The translations under genes were made by a program, and so were the position numbers. Positions 28,984 through 36,960 of a stretch of DNA of 64,000 bases are shown here, piece by piece (position 1 is the first letter of the stretch; every line of letters starts with the position of its first letter). The DNA lies in NCBI RefSeq assembly GCF_001590835.1, contig NZ_LTAQ01000001.1, forward strand, positions 208,357 to 272,356, written 5' to 3'. The notes beneath the pieces were generated by a model. That model searched no databases, was not told the origin of the DNA, and saw only the letters and a program-made list of their open reading frames with translations. This DNA comes from Bacillus gaemokensis. Its GTDB lineage: Bacteria; Bacillota; Bacilli; Bacillales; Bacillaceae_G.

Positions 28984-29071
28984 AAGTTCTTCCTCCGGTT
29001 TCTCCTCTCCCTTTGCCTTCTTACTAGTACATACTAGTATAAGAAGGGCCCTGCTTTGCAGGGTTTTTTTT
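28928..29071 (+). ncRNA. four-hairpin structured element ending in a terminator (possible ylbH-leader RNA)
   Basis: Consecutive inverted repeats are: AACAACATC/GATGTTGTT (28928-28951), CGGAGAAGACTTA/TAAGTTCTTCCTCCG (28960-28997, two bulges), GCCTTCTTACTAG/CTAGTATAAGAAGG (29015-29047) and CCCTGC/GCAGGG (29049-29063). Eight T follow on the plus strand (29064-29071). The T run argues for a plus-strand transcript or a leader for the gene at 29133. Position upstream of rsmD (ylbH) also fits the Rfam ylbH leader on the minus strand. No promoter was found for either. Confidence 0.5.
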
Positions 29072-29132
29072 ATTTGTCTGCTTTTCATTTAAAAAATGAA
29101 ATGATACAGTAAAAGAAAGAGGAGGAAATGAT

Positions 29133-29522
29133 ATGATTCAACGTTTTATTGAACTAGGAGAAGGCTACTCCGATTTATATGAATTACTTGAAATTGCCAA
29201 AACAAATAAAGACCGCGTAGCACACATGTTACAATTTGAAACCTTAAAAAACAAAAAAAAAGTATGCTCACTTGTTGTTGTTCTGAAACCAACAATTATC
29301 GGTGACTTCCAACCGCTATACATATGTTGCGAAGGAATTCCTATACTAGAAGATAAAAAAAGCAAACGAATTCTCTTATTCGAAGAAACTGCTGCACAAA
29401 TCGGAAAGAGAGTTACTTCTTTTGTTGTAAAACCATCTACAACTTTCCCAGAAAAAGATTTATATTTTAATCATCTTATCGGTATTTTGCGAATGAATCA
29501 TTTTATCCCTCCCATGCAATAG
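29133..29522 (+). CDS. conserved hypothetical protein (DUF7147-like)
   Basis: Function unknown. The 129 residues begin MIQRFIELGEGYSDLYELLE and have no membrane segment or signal peptide; the middle is rich in beta-type hydrophobic stretches (KKVCSLVVVLKPTIIG). I believe it is a Bacillus family annotated as DUF7147, but this is from memory. AGAGGAGG precedes the ATG at good spacing. It is the only plus-strand gene between rsmD and ylbG and ends near a large bidirectional terminator. Confidence 0.75.
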   Translation: MIQRFIELGEGYSDLYELLEIAKTNKDRVAHMLQFETLKNKKKVCSLVVVLKPTIIGDFQPLYICCEGIPILEDKKSKRILLFEETAAQIGKRVTSFVVKPSTTFPEKDLYFNHLIGILRMNHFIPPMQ

Positions 29523-29523
29523 G

Positions 29524-29650
29524 CTACATTACATCTAACATGCTATTTATCCTATTACTTGCAGGCACTTTCTCAAGCGGAAACAAAGGATTTGTATGTA
29601 GAATAAATTGCTCATAAAAGCCTGCTTGATGAGGCTTAATAGCAGTTACA
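29524..29650 (-). pseudogene. possible gene remnant between the hypothetical gene and ylbG
   Basis: A minus-strand frame encodes VNVTAIKPHQAGFYEQFILH, then a further 23 residues to a TAG at 29524, with codon choice like neighbouring genes. It has no start codon or ribosome site, and its 5' side runs straight into the ylbG terminator hairpin. It may be the tail of a lost gene, or a chance frame. Confidence 0.25.
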
Positions 29651-29656
29651 TTTACG

Positions 29657-29694
29657 AAAAGAACCCTCCACCAAAATTGGTGGAGGGTTCTTTT
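29657..29694. terminator. bidirectional terminator before ylbG end
   Basis: Very strong stem: AAAAGAACCCTCCACC pairs perfectly with GGTGGAGGGTTCTTTT, with a short AAAATT loop region. It serves ylbG on the minus strand and can serve the plus-strand hypothetical gene. Confidence 0.9.
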
Positions 29695-29698
29695 CAAC

Positions 29699-29965
29699 TT
29701 AACTATAGTCGTATTCTTTCGCACGATCCGGACGTGAATTTTCAAATTCCGTTTTGAGGAATGGGCGATACGACCGATCGATTTTTTTTACAAAAGGAAG
29801 TTTATTTAACTTTTGCATCATATGCTCTATTTGTTCCATATCACAATATACAACTGCATATTTAAATCGCTTTGATATGTAATGAATGTTACCATATTTC
29901 CTTAAAATCTTGGCATGTTTCAATGAATGCAAATAAACAATCATACTTTGTCGTTGCCCGAACAT
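29699..29965 (-). CDS. ylbG: YlbG family protein (DUF2129)
   Basis: Small cytoplasmic protein of unknown function conserved in Bacilli, usually next to ylbF and ylbH. The 88 residues contain [20 protein letters not shown] and YVVYCD-like [14 protein letters not shown], then [17 protein letters not shown] chose ATG at 29965 because GGAG lies eight bases upstream; the ATG four codons earlier is too close to its GGAG. Confidence 0.88.
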   Translation of the reverse strand: MFGQRQSMIVYLHSLKHAKILRKYGNIHYISKRFKYAVVYCDMEQIEHMMQKLNKLPFVKKIDRSYRPFLKTEFENSRPDRAKEYDYS

Positions 29966-30087
29966 AATCTTCTCCATCTTCTCCTTTTATATGCTTATAT
30001 TCTTGTATCGCATGAACAGTAATCAGAAATTTACGAAATTACAGTACGTTGCAAAACAAATTCTGTATACGTTTTCTTCTAAATCCT

Positions 30088-30118
30088 AAAAAAACGGGGC
30101 ATATCACCCCGTTTTTTT
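30088..30118. terminator. intrinsic terminator of ylbF
   Basis: AAAAAAACGGGG pairs with CCCCGTTTTTTT around a 7-base loop, T runs on both strands. It includes the ylbF C-terminal codons and stop. Confidence 0.9.
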
Positions 30119-30556
30119 ACAACCACAACTACCTCCAGAGCCACAACCGCCTCCGCATCCACCTGCATCAAAAAACGGATTTCCCGTCGGAACTTTAATA
30201 GCTGATGACACTTCAGAACCAATTGCTACACTGAGTTCATCTAATAACTTTTGCAATGCATTTTCTGCCTTTTTAAAAGCAGAAACCTTCTCATGTAAAT
30301 CTACAGAGCGCTTTAACTCTCGCATTTTCGTCGAAACAAAAGTATAATCGGGATGATATTTTCCAAAACGTTGTACTTCTTCGTATCGCTCTTTCATTGC
30401 CGCAAATTGACCAATTAATGTTTGAGCTTCCAAATCTTCTTGTAACGCCTTATAACACTCTCGATAACCCTCTGCTATATCTGAACAAACAACCGCTTTT
30501 GCAAGCTGTTCTGCCTTATCTAAAATCATTACGCTTTCAAGCGTCGCTACAATCAT
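30104..30556 (-). CDS. ylbF: YlbF, Y-complex Fe-S protein for mRNA processing and development
   Basis: In B. subtilis YlbF with YmcA and YaaT forms the Y-complex, which carries [4Fe-4S] clusters, directs RNase Y processing and is needed for competence, biofilm and sporulation. The 150 residues are helical with RFGKYHPDYTFVSTKMRELK. They end in a Cys-rich tail (GGCGGGCGSGGSCGCKK) with four Cys, the likely cluster ligands. ATG at 30556 has GGAGG upstream; an in-frame ATG 11 codons earlier lacks one. An extended -10 (TGTTATGAT) lies just upstream. Confidence 0.92.
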   Translation of the reverse strand: MIVATLESVMILDKAEQLAKAVVCSDIAEGYRECYKALQEDLEAQTLIGQFAAMKERYEEVQRFGKYHPDYTFVSTKMRELKRSVDLHEKVSAFKKAENALQKLLDELSVAIGSEVSSAIKVPTGNPFFDAGGCGGGCGSGGSCGCKKTG

Positions 30557-30674
30557 GAGAGACACCTCCGAGTATCCATCATAACACATTTAAAGCAGAA
30601 CTACTAATTTGAGTGTCCACCTTATCAAAAACAAAAAGATTCTATTACCGAACATTCGTATCCATTATAATCTC

Positions 30675-31247
30675 TTATATGCAAATATGCTCTGCAATAT
30701 TATATTCGAGCACATTCCAGCTCCCATTCTCTTCTTTTACATAGCTAATACATGCATTTTTCAAAGGCGTTTTAAATGTAATTTCATCCGGTGAAATCGC
30801 GTGTAAAATTGCTTTAATCGCATGAGAATGCGCCACAATAATAACGCGTTTACCCTCATGTATTTTTGCAACATCTTTCAAAGCAGCAAAACAGCGATCC
30901 ACAATCTTTTCATCTTTCTCCATACCCTCTACATTTCCTTCTGCAATAAGTTGTCTAACTGTAGAAACTGGTTTTCCTGAAGCCTCTCCAAAGTCCCGCT
31001 CAACAAAACGTTCATCAAGAATAATAGAATGTATTCCAACAGCATCACCAATTGCCTGTGCTGTTTCTTGTGCTCTTATTAAAGGACTACTAATAATCAC
31101 ATCCCATGCCGCTAACTGCAAAGCAGCAGCACTTTGACTTGCCTGCTTTTTCCCCACTTCATTAAGCGGGATGTCTTCACGCCCTTGAATAATCTCTTGA
31201 AAATTCCAATCAGTTTGTCCATGTCGTACTAAACAAATTTCCGTCAT
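30675..31247 (-). CDS. Histidine phosphatase family protein
   Basis: Phosphoglycerate-mutase-like fold with a phospho-His intermediate; substrate unknown. The 190 residues start with the signature ICLVRHGQTDWN. They contain SPLIRAQETA, ERDFGEASG and the second catalytic His in VAHSHAIKAIL. GGAG lies upstream of the ATG. This gene is not between ylbE and ylbF in B. subtilis and is a B. cereus group addition here. Phosphatase, rather than glycolytic mutase, is likely from size. Confidence 0.88.
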   Translation of the reverse strand: MTEICLVRHGQTDWNFQEIIQGREDIPLNEVGKKQASQSAAALQLAAWDVIISSPLIRAQETAQAIGDAVGIHSIILDERFVERDFGEASGKPVSTVRQLIAEGNVEGMEKDEKIVDRCFAALKDVAKIHEGKRVIIVAHSHAIKAILHAISPDEITFKTPLKNACISYVKEENGSWNVLEYNIAEHICI

Positions 31248-31324
31248 GCCATAACTCCTTTTTTCAATAATTCGTTTCTATTGTAACAAAAGTTTCGCAT
31301 GACGGACATAGTTTTTCCTTCCAA

Positions 31325-31570
31325 TTACGTTGTATTTTGCTGCTTCATATATTGAAACATGTCAATCATAATAGAAGCAACCGCCAGTTGATTTTGAAAC
31401 TTAGCAACTTTATCTGGAATTGTCTTCTTAAAATACTGTAAGGCAGCTAATTCAAATGCCTCTTTTTCCTCTGGATTACGTGACAATTTCCGATACCAAT
31501 ATGGTTGTTCTCGAATATAACGTTCTAAATCTTCATCAGCTTTTATATATTCCATGAGCTCTGCCCTCAT
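31325..31570 (-). CDS. ylbE: YlbE-like family protein
   Basis: Small protein of unknown function. The 81 residues contain the family core REQPYWYRKLSRNPEEKEAF and a C-terminal helix ending MIDMFQYMKQQ. It follows ylbD by 12 bases and is probably translated from the same mRNA. Position and sequence match ylbE of B. subtilis. Confidence 0.88.
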   Translation of the reverse strand: MRAELMEYIKADEDLERYIREQPYWYRKLSRNPEEKEAFELAALQYFKKTIPDKVAKFQNQLAVASIMIDMFQYMKQQNTT

Positions 31571-31582
31571 CCTCTTTTCCTC

Positions 31583-31996
31583 CTAATCTTTTTGAAAGAA
31601 AAACGGATTATTTTCAGAATCACTCTGTTCTGGTTGTATACGCTTCCCTTGAAATTGCTGAATCACTTGCTGCACACTCCCAATCGCACTCGTAACATTT
31701 GCTAAATGTTGTTGCATTTGTTCTACATCTAATTTTTTTAAAAAGGAAAGCATTTGCCCCATCAAGTCCACAGTTGGTTCATCTGTACTTTCTTTCATAG
31801 GAGAAGAAACTGCCTCCCCATCCGCCTTATAAACTCTCCACGTTTCATCTTTCTCCCCTAGTAAATACCACTCCTCATAAAATTGCTGCCACGTTTTTTG
31901 ACCATTTCGAACTTCATGAACCATTTTAGGGTGATGGTTTACAAACTCTTTAAATTGTTGAACAGAAGGATGCAACTGCCCTTTTGTTGTTGTCAT
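31583..31996 (-). CDS. ylbD: YlbD-like coat-associated protein
   Basis: Member of the YlbD family, which in B. subtilis is a spore coat protein. The 137 residues start MTTTKGQLHPSVQQFKEFVN and include a Trp-rich block (QKTWQQFYEEWYLLGEKDE), a helical segment (LMGQMLSFLKKLDVEQMQQH) and a Phe-rich end. ATG at 31996 follows GAGGTGAGG; GTG three codons earlier is inside the ribosome site. Confidence 0.85.
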   Translation of the reverse strand: MTTTKGQLHPSVQQFKEFVNHHPKMVHEVRNGQKTWQQFYEEWYLLGEKDETWRVYKADGEAVSSPMKESTDEPTVDLMGQMLSFLKKLDVEQMQQHLANVTSAIGSVQQVIQQFQGKRIQPEQSDSENNPFFFQKD

Positions 31997-32040
31997 AATC
32001 CTCACCTCTTCAAATATATCTACTATATTGTAAGAAAAAA

Positions 32041-32060
32041 AAGGCGCATGGTTCGCCTAT
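32041..32060 (-). terminator. intrinsic terminator of ylbC
   Basis: AGGCG and CGCCT enclose a 7-base loop and are followed on the minus strand by a run of about eight T. Short stem but in the right place after ylbC. Confidence 0.65.
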
Positions 32061-32084
32061 TTTTAGACGATTCATACACCTTTT

Positions 32085-33122
32085 TTATTTTCGGATAAAA
32101 TTTTGAGTATAGAATTTATCATATACTCCAACACCAAGCCCAGTAAATTGTTCATTTAGCAAATTCTTCCGATGTCCTTCGCTATTCAACCAACCTTGCA
32201 CCGCAGCGATTCCATCATTATGCTGCGCCGCTATATTTTCACCTGCAAGTTGAAAGGCAACTTGACCACGTTGTAATCGATCTCCTAACGTCCCAAATTT
32301 GGGTGAATCGTGCGAAAAGTAATTATTCTCTTTCATATCTTTACTATGTCCCAACGCTACATCTGCTGTTTGCTGATCCCATGTTACTACCGATAATTGA
32401 TGACGACCTCGAATAATATTTGTTAAATCTAAAATTTGTTGCATATTCCCCTGCTCTACTTGTTTCATTTTCTCCGTAGTCATTGGCTGTTCTGCTACCA
32501 ATTCACCAGAATATACAAGTTGATATGGTCTCTGGCTTAGCAAAGTATCATCATCCATATATCTAATTCCGACGAGTTCATGTGTAAAATGATCAAAATA
32601 CAACTGTGCCCAACCATCTTCCTCTATTGAAACAAGCGGTTGTTCTACAATTTCAGTATCAGACAATTCAAATTGATAACTATTCCTTTCCTTTTTCAAA
32701 GAAATTTCATGTGAAAATGGATTTTTTTTATACACCTCTTCATATTTTTCATGCATACGAAATGGTGCTATATCGATTTGTTCACCAGCCGCATAAGCCG
32801 TTACTACTTTATGCTCCGCAACCCCAAACTGAACATATTTTGATAAATCTTGATTATAGACCCACCATTCGTAGCCGTATGCAGAGGGTTCAATTCGAGC
32901 AGGTTCCCCCCATTTCGCTAACAGATTTTCAGAATCCGCACCTATAAGTTGAGATATTGTTTCCGGAAACCCTTCATTTATCGGCTGTTTCTTTTTTACA
33001 ATCTTATTCTCCTGCTTAGACTGAGATGGAGTCAATATATATTGCGAAACGAGTAATTTCCCGTATAAGTCAAGCGCTAAAATAAAAATCGTAATCATTA
33101 CGATACGCAATAATTTCTTCAA
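32085..33122 (-). CDS. ylbC: YlbC, secreted/membrane CAP-domain protein
   Basis: The 345 residues have an N-terminal membrane or signal segment (about 5-24). A CAP-associated N-terminal domain follows (about 55-195; SENLLAKWGEPARIEPSAYG). The C-terminal SCP/CAP domain (about 220-335) shows WDQQTADVALGHSKDM, NYFSHDSP, AGENIA and GWLNSEGHRKNLL. Start is TTG at 33122 with AGGAGG eight bases upstream; the longer ATG frame begins before that ribosome site. Function unknown; likely extracytoplasmic. Confidence 0.9.
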   Translation of the reverse strand: MKKLLRIVMITIFILALDLYGKLLVSQYILTPSQSKQENKIVKKKQPINEGFPETISQLIGADSENLLAKWGEPARIEPSAYGYEWWVYNQDLSKYVQFGVAEHKVVTAYAAGEQIDIAPFRMHEKYEEVYKKNPFSHEISLKKERNSYQFELSDTEIVEQPLVSIEEDGWAQLYFDHFTHELVGIRYMDDDTLLSQRPYQLVYSGELVAEQPMTTEKMKQVEQGNMQQILDLTNIIRGRHQLSVVTWDQQTADVALGHSKDMKENNYFSHDSPKFGTLGDRLQRGQVAFQLAGENIAAQHNDGIAAVQGWLNSEGHRKNLLNEQFTGLGVGVYDKFYTQNFIRK

Positions 33123-33327
33123 ACAATATACCTCCTGAACGAACATAAAATTGAGATATACACAAATCCTTTTCTTCCCTTTTGTGTGTACCGCACTCTT
33201 TTCACTATATCATATTTTTATCCAAAAAGCCGTGATTCTCCCTTTTCTCGCAATATGAATTGCGATTTCTTATTATTCATACTATTATAAAATTAAAGGT
33301 TTAATATTTAAAATAAGGAGGGATTTC

Positions 33328-33693
33328 ATGCAATTTACAAATTCAAAACTTACAGGAACAGTAATTGACTTTACACTTCTAACTGAGATTATGCAAAATC
33401 ACCATTTCGTACTTGCAGGACAATGGGATTACGAACGCGTTACATACGACTACAAATTTGAAATATTAAAAGATGTATATTATTTGCGTGTACAAGGCTT
33501 CGCTACAGAAGGAGATGTTGGAGGCAGACATGCACAGATTAAATTACTTCCACCACTATTAGGAAAGCATTATTATCCACATGGTGTTGAATATGGAGAG
33601 AATGAAGTTTTCCCTACAAATGTACTCCAAAAAAGCGAACAACTTCTGCAAAATATTGAAAAAGAATTGAAGGAATTTTCAATTATAGAGTAA
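33328..33693 (+). CDS. YugN-like family protein
   Basis: Cytoplasmic protein of unknown function. The 121 residues include QWDYERVTYDYKFEILKDVY and YYLRVQGFATEGDVGGRHA, then KLLPPLLGKHYYPHGVEYGE, the core of the YugN family. AGGAGGG precedes the ATG. This gene is not at this place in B. subtilis. Its stop codon lies in a very strong terminator shared with amiF. Confidence 0.82.
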   Translation: MQFTNSKLTGTVIDFTLLTEIMQNHHFVLAGQWDYERVTYDYKFEILKDVYYLRVQGFATEGDVGGRHAQIKLLPPLLGKHYYPHGVEYGENEVFPTNVLQKSEQLLQNIEKELKEFSIIE

Positions 33694-33734
33694 ACAAAGC
33701 ATGCGTATCCAGATGGATACGCATGCTTTGTTTA
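33691..33734. terminator. bidirectional terminator yugN-like / amiF
   Basis: A perfect 20-bp inverted repeat (TAAACAAAGCATGCGTATCC and its complement) with a 4-base loop lies between convergent genes and contains the plus-strand stop codon. Confidence 0.9.
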
Positions 33735-33738
33735 CAAA

Positions 33739-34737
33739 TTAAGAATGAATTGTCTTTTTGACTGGATACCCATAAATAGATCCATCTTTTATCTTAACTT
33801 TGTCTTCCCACGGAACTTTGTAATTCCCCTCAGCTAAATCTTTAACAAATGTATATGGATTTTCTTTCACCCCACCTGGAGTAGCTACGTATCCTCTAGC
33901 CCCTAAATTATAAATGTTATTTTCAAGTCCCCATCCTAATCTAGCTTGATCAGCTAATTCAGGATATACTTCTGCAGTAACAATTTCCCATGGATTACGA
34001 TGCCCTTGTACTAAAGTAGTTCCATCAAAGTTACATACTTGTCCTTCACCAAAGTAATAAAACACACCATCATACCCTGCTAAATTTACTGATAATGTAT
34101 ACATTAAATTTTGCCATGCATTCGAACGGTTTGTTAACATCCATTGTTCACTCACCTGTGTGCTGTATCCAGAAATCCGAATCAGAACGTTAGCACCTTT
34201 GTAAGCTGCTTCACGAGCAATTTCAGGGAACATTCCATCATGACAGATGCAAACAGCTAACTTACTTCCTCCAGGACCATCACAAACAGGTAATCCTAAA
34301 TCTCCTGCTTTCCATGGTTCAACTGGAACCCACGGATTCAATTTGCGATATTTCAAAATCATCTCGCCTTGAGGGTCAATAATAATTGCTGTATTATATG
34401 GTTCCCCACCATCTGGATTTTTTTCCATTATTGAAAACACACCATATACCTGTGCTTCTTTACATGCTTCAGCAAACAACTCTGTTTCCGCTCCAGGCAC
34501 TGCACATAAAAATTCTTCTGTTGTCCATTTTTTTGTATTGAGCCCTTGTGTACTATACTCAGGAAATACGATTAATTCTAATCCTGGATAACCGGATTTG
34601 GTTGAATGAATCGTATTAATAATCTGTTTAATTTGTTTATCAATATCTGCTCGTGACTCCACTACTGGTACTGGATATTGAATTAACGCTGTTAAAAAAC
34701 CACTAATTGGCTTTACCATACTTCCACTACTACCCAT
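33739..34737 (-). CDS. amiF: Formamidase AmiF
   Basis: Nitrilase-superfamily amidase that hydrolyses formamide to formate and ammonia. The 332 residues match the length of B. cereus formamidase and carry the catalytic triad: Glu60 (VFPEYS), Lys132 (KYRKLNPW) and Cys165 ([11 protein letters not shown]). AGGGGGA precedes the ATG. It stands alone between two strong terminators. A CodY-like element (AATAAACAGAAAATT, 12 of 15) at 34901-34915 could link it to nitrogen status. Confidence 0.94.
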   Translation of the reverse strand: MGSSGSMVKPISGFLTALIQYPVPVVESRADIDKQIKQIINTIHSTKSGYPGLELIVFPEYSTQGLNTKKWTTEEFLCAVPGAETELFAEACKEAQVYGVFSIMEKNPDGGEPYNTAIIIDPQGEMILKYRKLNPWVPVEPWKAGDLGLPVCDGPGGSKLAVCICHDGMFPEIAREAAYKGANVLIRISGYSTQVSEQWMLTNRSNAWQNLMYTLSVNLAGYDGVFYYFGEGQVCNFDGTTLVQGHRNPWEIVTAEVYPELADQARLGWGLENNIYNLGARGYVATPGGVKENPYTFVKDLAEGNYKVPWEDKVKIKDGSIYGYPVKKTIHS

Positions 34738-35001
34738 TTAACATCCCCCTTAAAAATAGTTTATGTTTAATAGAGAGAACAAGTTTGATTTGCACCTCTC
34801 TACTCAAACCTAGTACTACATGTGTATTGAAACTAGTAGCGAACGTTACACTTGCTTTAAAAGCATTCATTTTCATTCATGACTATAATAGATTAACATA
34901 AATAAACAGAAAATTAAATTTATTTATCCTTCATTTTCCCTATTGCATATTAATTCTATTTCCCCATATCAAAAGGTGCATAATCTCCATGCACCTTTTG
35001 A
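34738..35001 (-). promoter_or_regulatory. amiF upstream region
   Basis: No gene. It holds a 7-bp inverted repeat (TAGAGAG/CTCTCTA, about 34772-34803) in the amiF leader and the CodY-like box at 34901-34915. I see no full consensus promoter. Confidence 0.3.
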
Positions 35002-35907
35002 TTACTTTGTTTGTAAATAAGGAGGTACAGCTTGTAATTGCTCCTCATCTTTTTTCCGTTCTTTACGTGCCCATTTAAAAAATACATAACCAATAATCGC
35101 ACCATATACTATTTCCTGGACAATTTTCATTATGATACCACCTGTTTGTTGATCCTGTACAATTGGCATCCAATGTAAAAAATCTGGTCCGGTTATATTT
35201 AAATCTGTCAATGTCCCGGCTGGTACACAGAGTTCCATCGCTTTCATCCAAGCATTTGGATCCGTATATGTCGCGAACAATGGTTCACTTGCGAAAATTA
35301 TTAGCGCACAAGCTGGCGTTAATAAAATACCATTAGCAAACATATAACCAAGTTTCTTTATATCACTTAATGTTTGATATTCTGATAACGGATTTAACAT
35401 TGGCCACCACATCATCATCGCTGTAAAGAATAGTATAGCGAGAAGAATAGGATGTGCCACTTGACTTTGTTTCACCGCATCAAAAACAACTGGTAAATGA
35501 TAAAAAGAAAATAACCCATTGAATACAAAGAGGGCAATAAGCGGGTTTGCGAAAAGCAATACAATAACCCGGAAAACCTTAAAGGATGTAGCATATTGAT
35601 ACAGCCAAGCAGGTATCCCTAATAATAATAGCGGAGGCACGGCAATATACATCACTGCCATTTCAAACATATGTGCACTGAAAATAATATGTCCAAGTAA
35701 ATCAACAGGACCTCCCTTTACAATATATAGAAGGAATATTCCTGTCGTAAAATAAAACATCTGTTTTTTACTTACCTTTTCTGAACTCTCAAACCGTGTT
35801 CTATACGGCCCAATAATGAGAAAGTAACAGATAAGGATTGAAACCATAAAACATAAAAAGATCGGGCTCCATAACGCTTGAAAACCAAATATCCATAAGT
35901 TGCTCAT
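35002..35907 (-). CDS. ctaG: CtaG, cytochrome c oxidase assembly membrane protein
   Basis: Caa3-type CtaG family, needed for active caa3 oxidase in B. subtilis, presumably for copper centre assembly. The 301 residues form about seven membrane segments, with HMFEMAVMYIAVPPLLLLGI and PLNPLSEY-like MLNPLSEYQTLSD motifs. ATG at 35907 follows GGTGGG. A hairpin separates it from ctaF, so its expression may be lower than that of the structural subunits. Confidence 0.92.
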   Translation of the reverse strand: MSNLWIFGFQALWSPIFLCFMVSILICYFLIIGPYRTRFESSEKVSKKQMFYFTTGIFLLYIVKGGPVDLLGHIIFSAHMFEMAVMYIAVPPLLLLGIPAWLYQYATSFKVFRVIVLLFANPLIALFVFNGLFSFYHLPVVFDAVKQSQVAHPILLAILFFTAMMMWWPMLNPLSEYQTLSDIKKLGYMFANGILLTPACALIIFASEPLFATYTDPNAWMKAMELCVPAGTLTDLNITGPDFLHWMPIVQDQQTGGIIMKIVQEIVYGAIIGYVFFKWARKERKKDEEQLQAVPPYLQTK

Positions 35908-35956
35908 TTTCACACCCACCTTTTCAATATGAATTTCTTATCATCATAGGAAAAGA

Positions 35957-35979
35957 GGGCCAAAATAACTCAAAGGCCC
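35957..35979 (-). terminator. hairpin between ctaF and ctaG
   Basis: GGGCC and GGCCC with a 13-base loop, then TCTTTTCC on the minus strand. A modest stem, so likely partial termination before ctaG. Confidence 0.55.
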
Positions 35980-35994
35980 CCTACCCATTACTGT

Positions 35995-36333
35995 TTAAAC
36001 CCATACAATTGTCATAAAAGCCAAAATCGTTAACAATCCTACTAGCAATCCAGAATATAAGAAAAACGATGCTGCTTCATGGCCCTTGTGACTCATATGC
36101 ATGAAATAATATAGCTGAAATATAACTTGAACAACCGCTAACAATAAAATAAATGGTACAGAGAAAACAGGACTAAAAGTTTTCGGATAAGCGACTGATA
36201 CAAAAGCTACAATTGTTAAGAAAATCATCAAACCAAATGTTATAACTTGATGCTTCATTTCCTCTGCACTTTTTCTTCTACGATAAACGAGATCTACCTT
36301 CGAGTTACTTGTATGTGTTTGCTTTATTGCCAT
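35995..36333 (-). CDS. ctaF: Cytochrome c oxidase subunit IVB
   Basis: Small subunit of the caa3 oxidase in the cytoplasmic membrane. The 112 residues have three membrane segments (about 30-48, 55-75 and 87-110) and the conserved YYFMHMSHKGHE loop. It lies 3 bases after ctaE in the ctaCDEF operon. Confidence 0.93.
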   Translation of the reverse strand: MAIKQTHTSNSKVDLVYRRRKSAEEMKHQVITFGLMIFLTIVAFVSVAYPKTFSPVFSVPFILLLAVVQVIFQLYYFMHMSHKGHEAASFFLYSGLLVGLLTILAFMTIVWV

Positions 36334-36336
36334 TGT

Positions 36337-36960
36337 TTATCCCACCATTCCCATCAAGTATACTACAGTGAAAATAAACACCCAAACTACGTCGATAAAA
36401 TGCCAATAAATAGATGCGACGTAAAACTTTGGAGCATTGTATAAATTCAATCCACGCTTCGCGTTACGAAAAATCAATGTTAAGATCCACAGTAATCCGA
36501 ATAGTACGTGTAATCCATGTGTCCCAACAAGCGCATAAAACGCTGAACCAAACGCACTACTTCTCATTGTATGTTTAAATTCGTGTGCGTAATGATTAAA
36601 CTCATATATTTCAAATCCTAAAAAACCTAACCCAAGCAATACAGTAACAATTAACCAAAGTTGCATTTGCTTAAAGTTAAAGTTCTTCATGTGATACATT
36701 GCATACACGCTCGTCAAACTACTTGTCAACAAAAGCATTGTCATAATGAATACAAGTGGCATTTGAAACATTTCTTGCGAAGTTGGGCCACCGTTTGTAG
36801 AATTCTTTAACGCCAAATATGTGCCAAACAAGGAAGCGAACAATACAGTTTCGCCTCCGAGAAACAGCCAAAATCCAACAAACTTATTTTTCCCTTCAAG
36901 GGTTGCTTTTTCAGGCTCTGCTGGAAATGTTTCATTCGTTAATTTTTCCTCTACATGCAT
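36337..36960 (-). CDS. ctaE: Cytochrome c oxidase subunit III
   Basis: The 207 residues form five membrane segments with the subunit III motifs FWLFLGGETVLFASLFGTYL, GTHGLHVLFGLLW and YWHFIDVVWVFIFTVVYL. Its ATG overlaps the ctaD stop (TAATG), so translation is coupled. Confidence 0.96.
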   Translation of the reverse strand: MHVEEKLTNETFPAEPEKATLEGKNKFVGFWLFLGGETVLFASLFGTYLALKNSTNGGPTSQEMFQMPLVFIMTMLLLTSSLTSVYAMYHMKNFNFKQMQLWLIVTVLLGLGFLGFEIYEFNHYAHEFKHTMRSSAFGSAFYALVGTHGLHVLFGLLWILTLIFRNAKRGLNLYNAPKFYVASIYWHFIDVVWVFIFTVVYLMGMVG

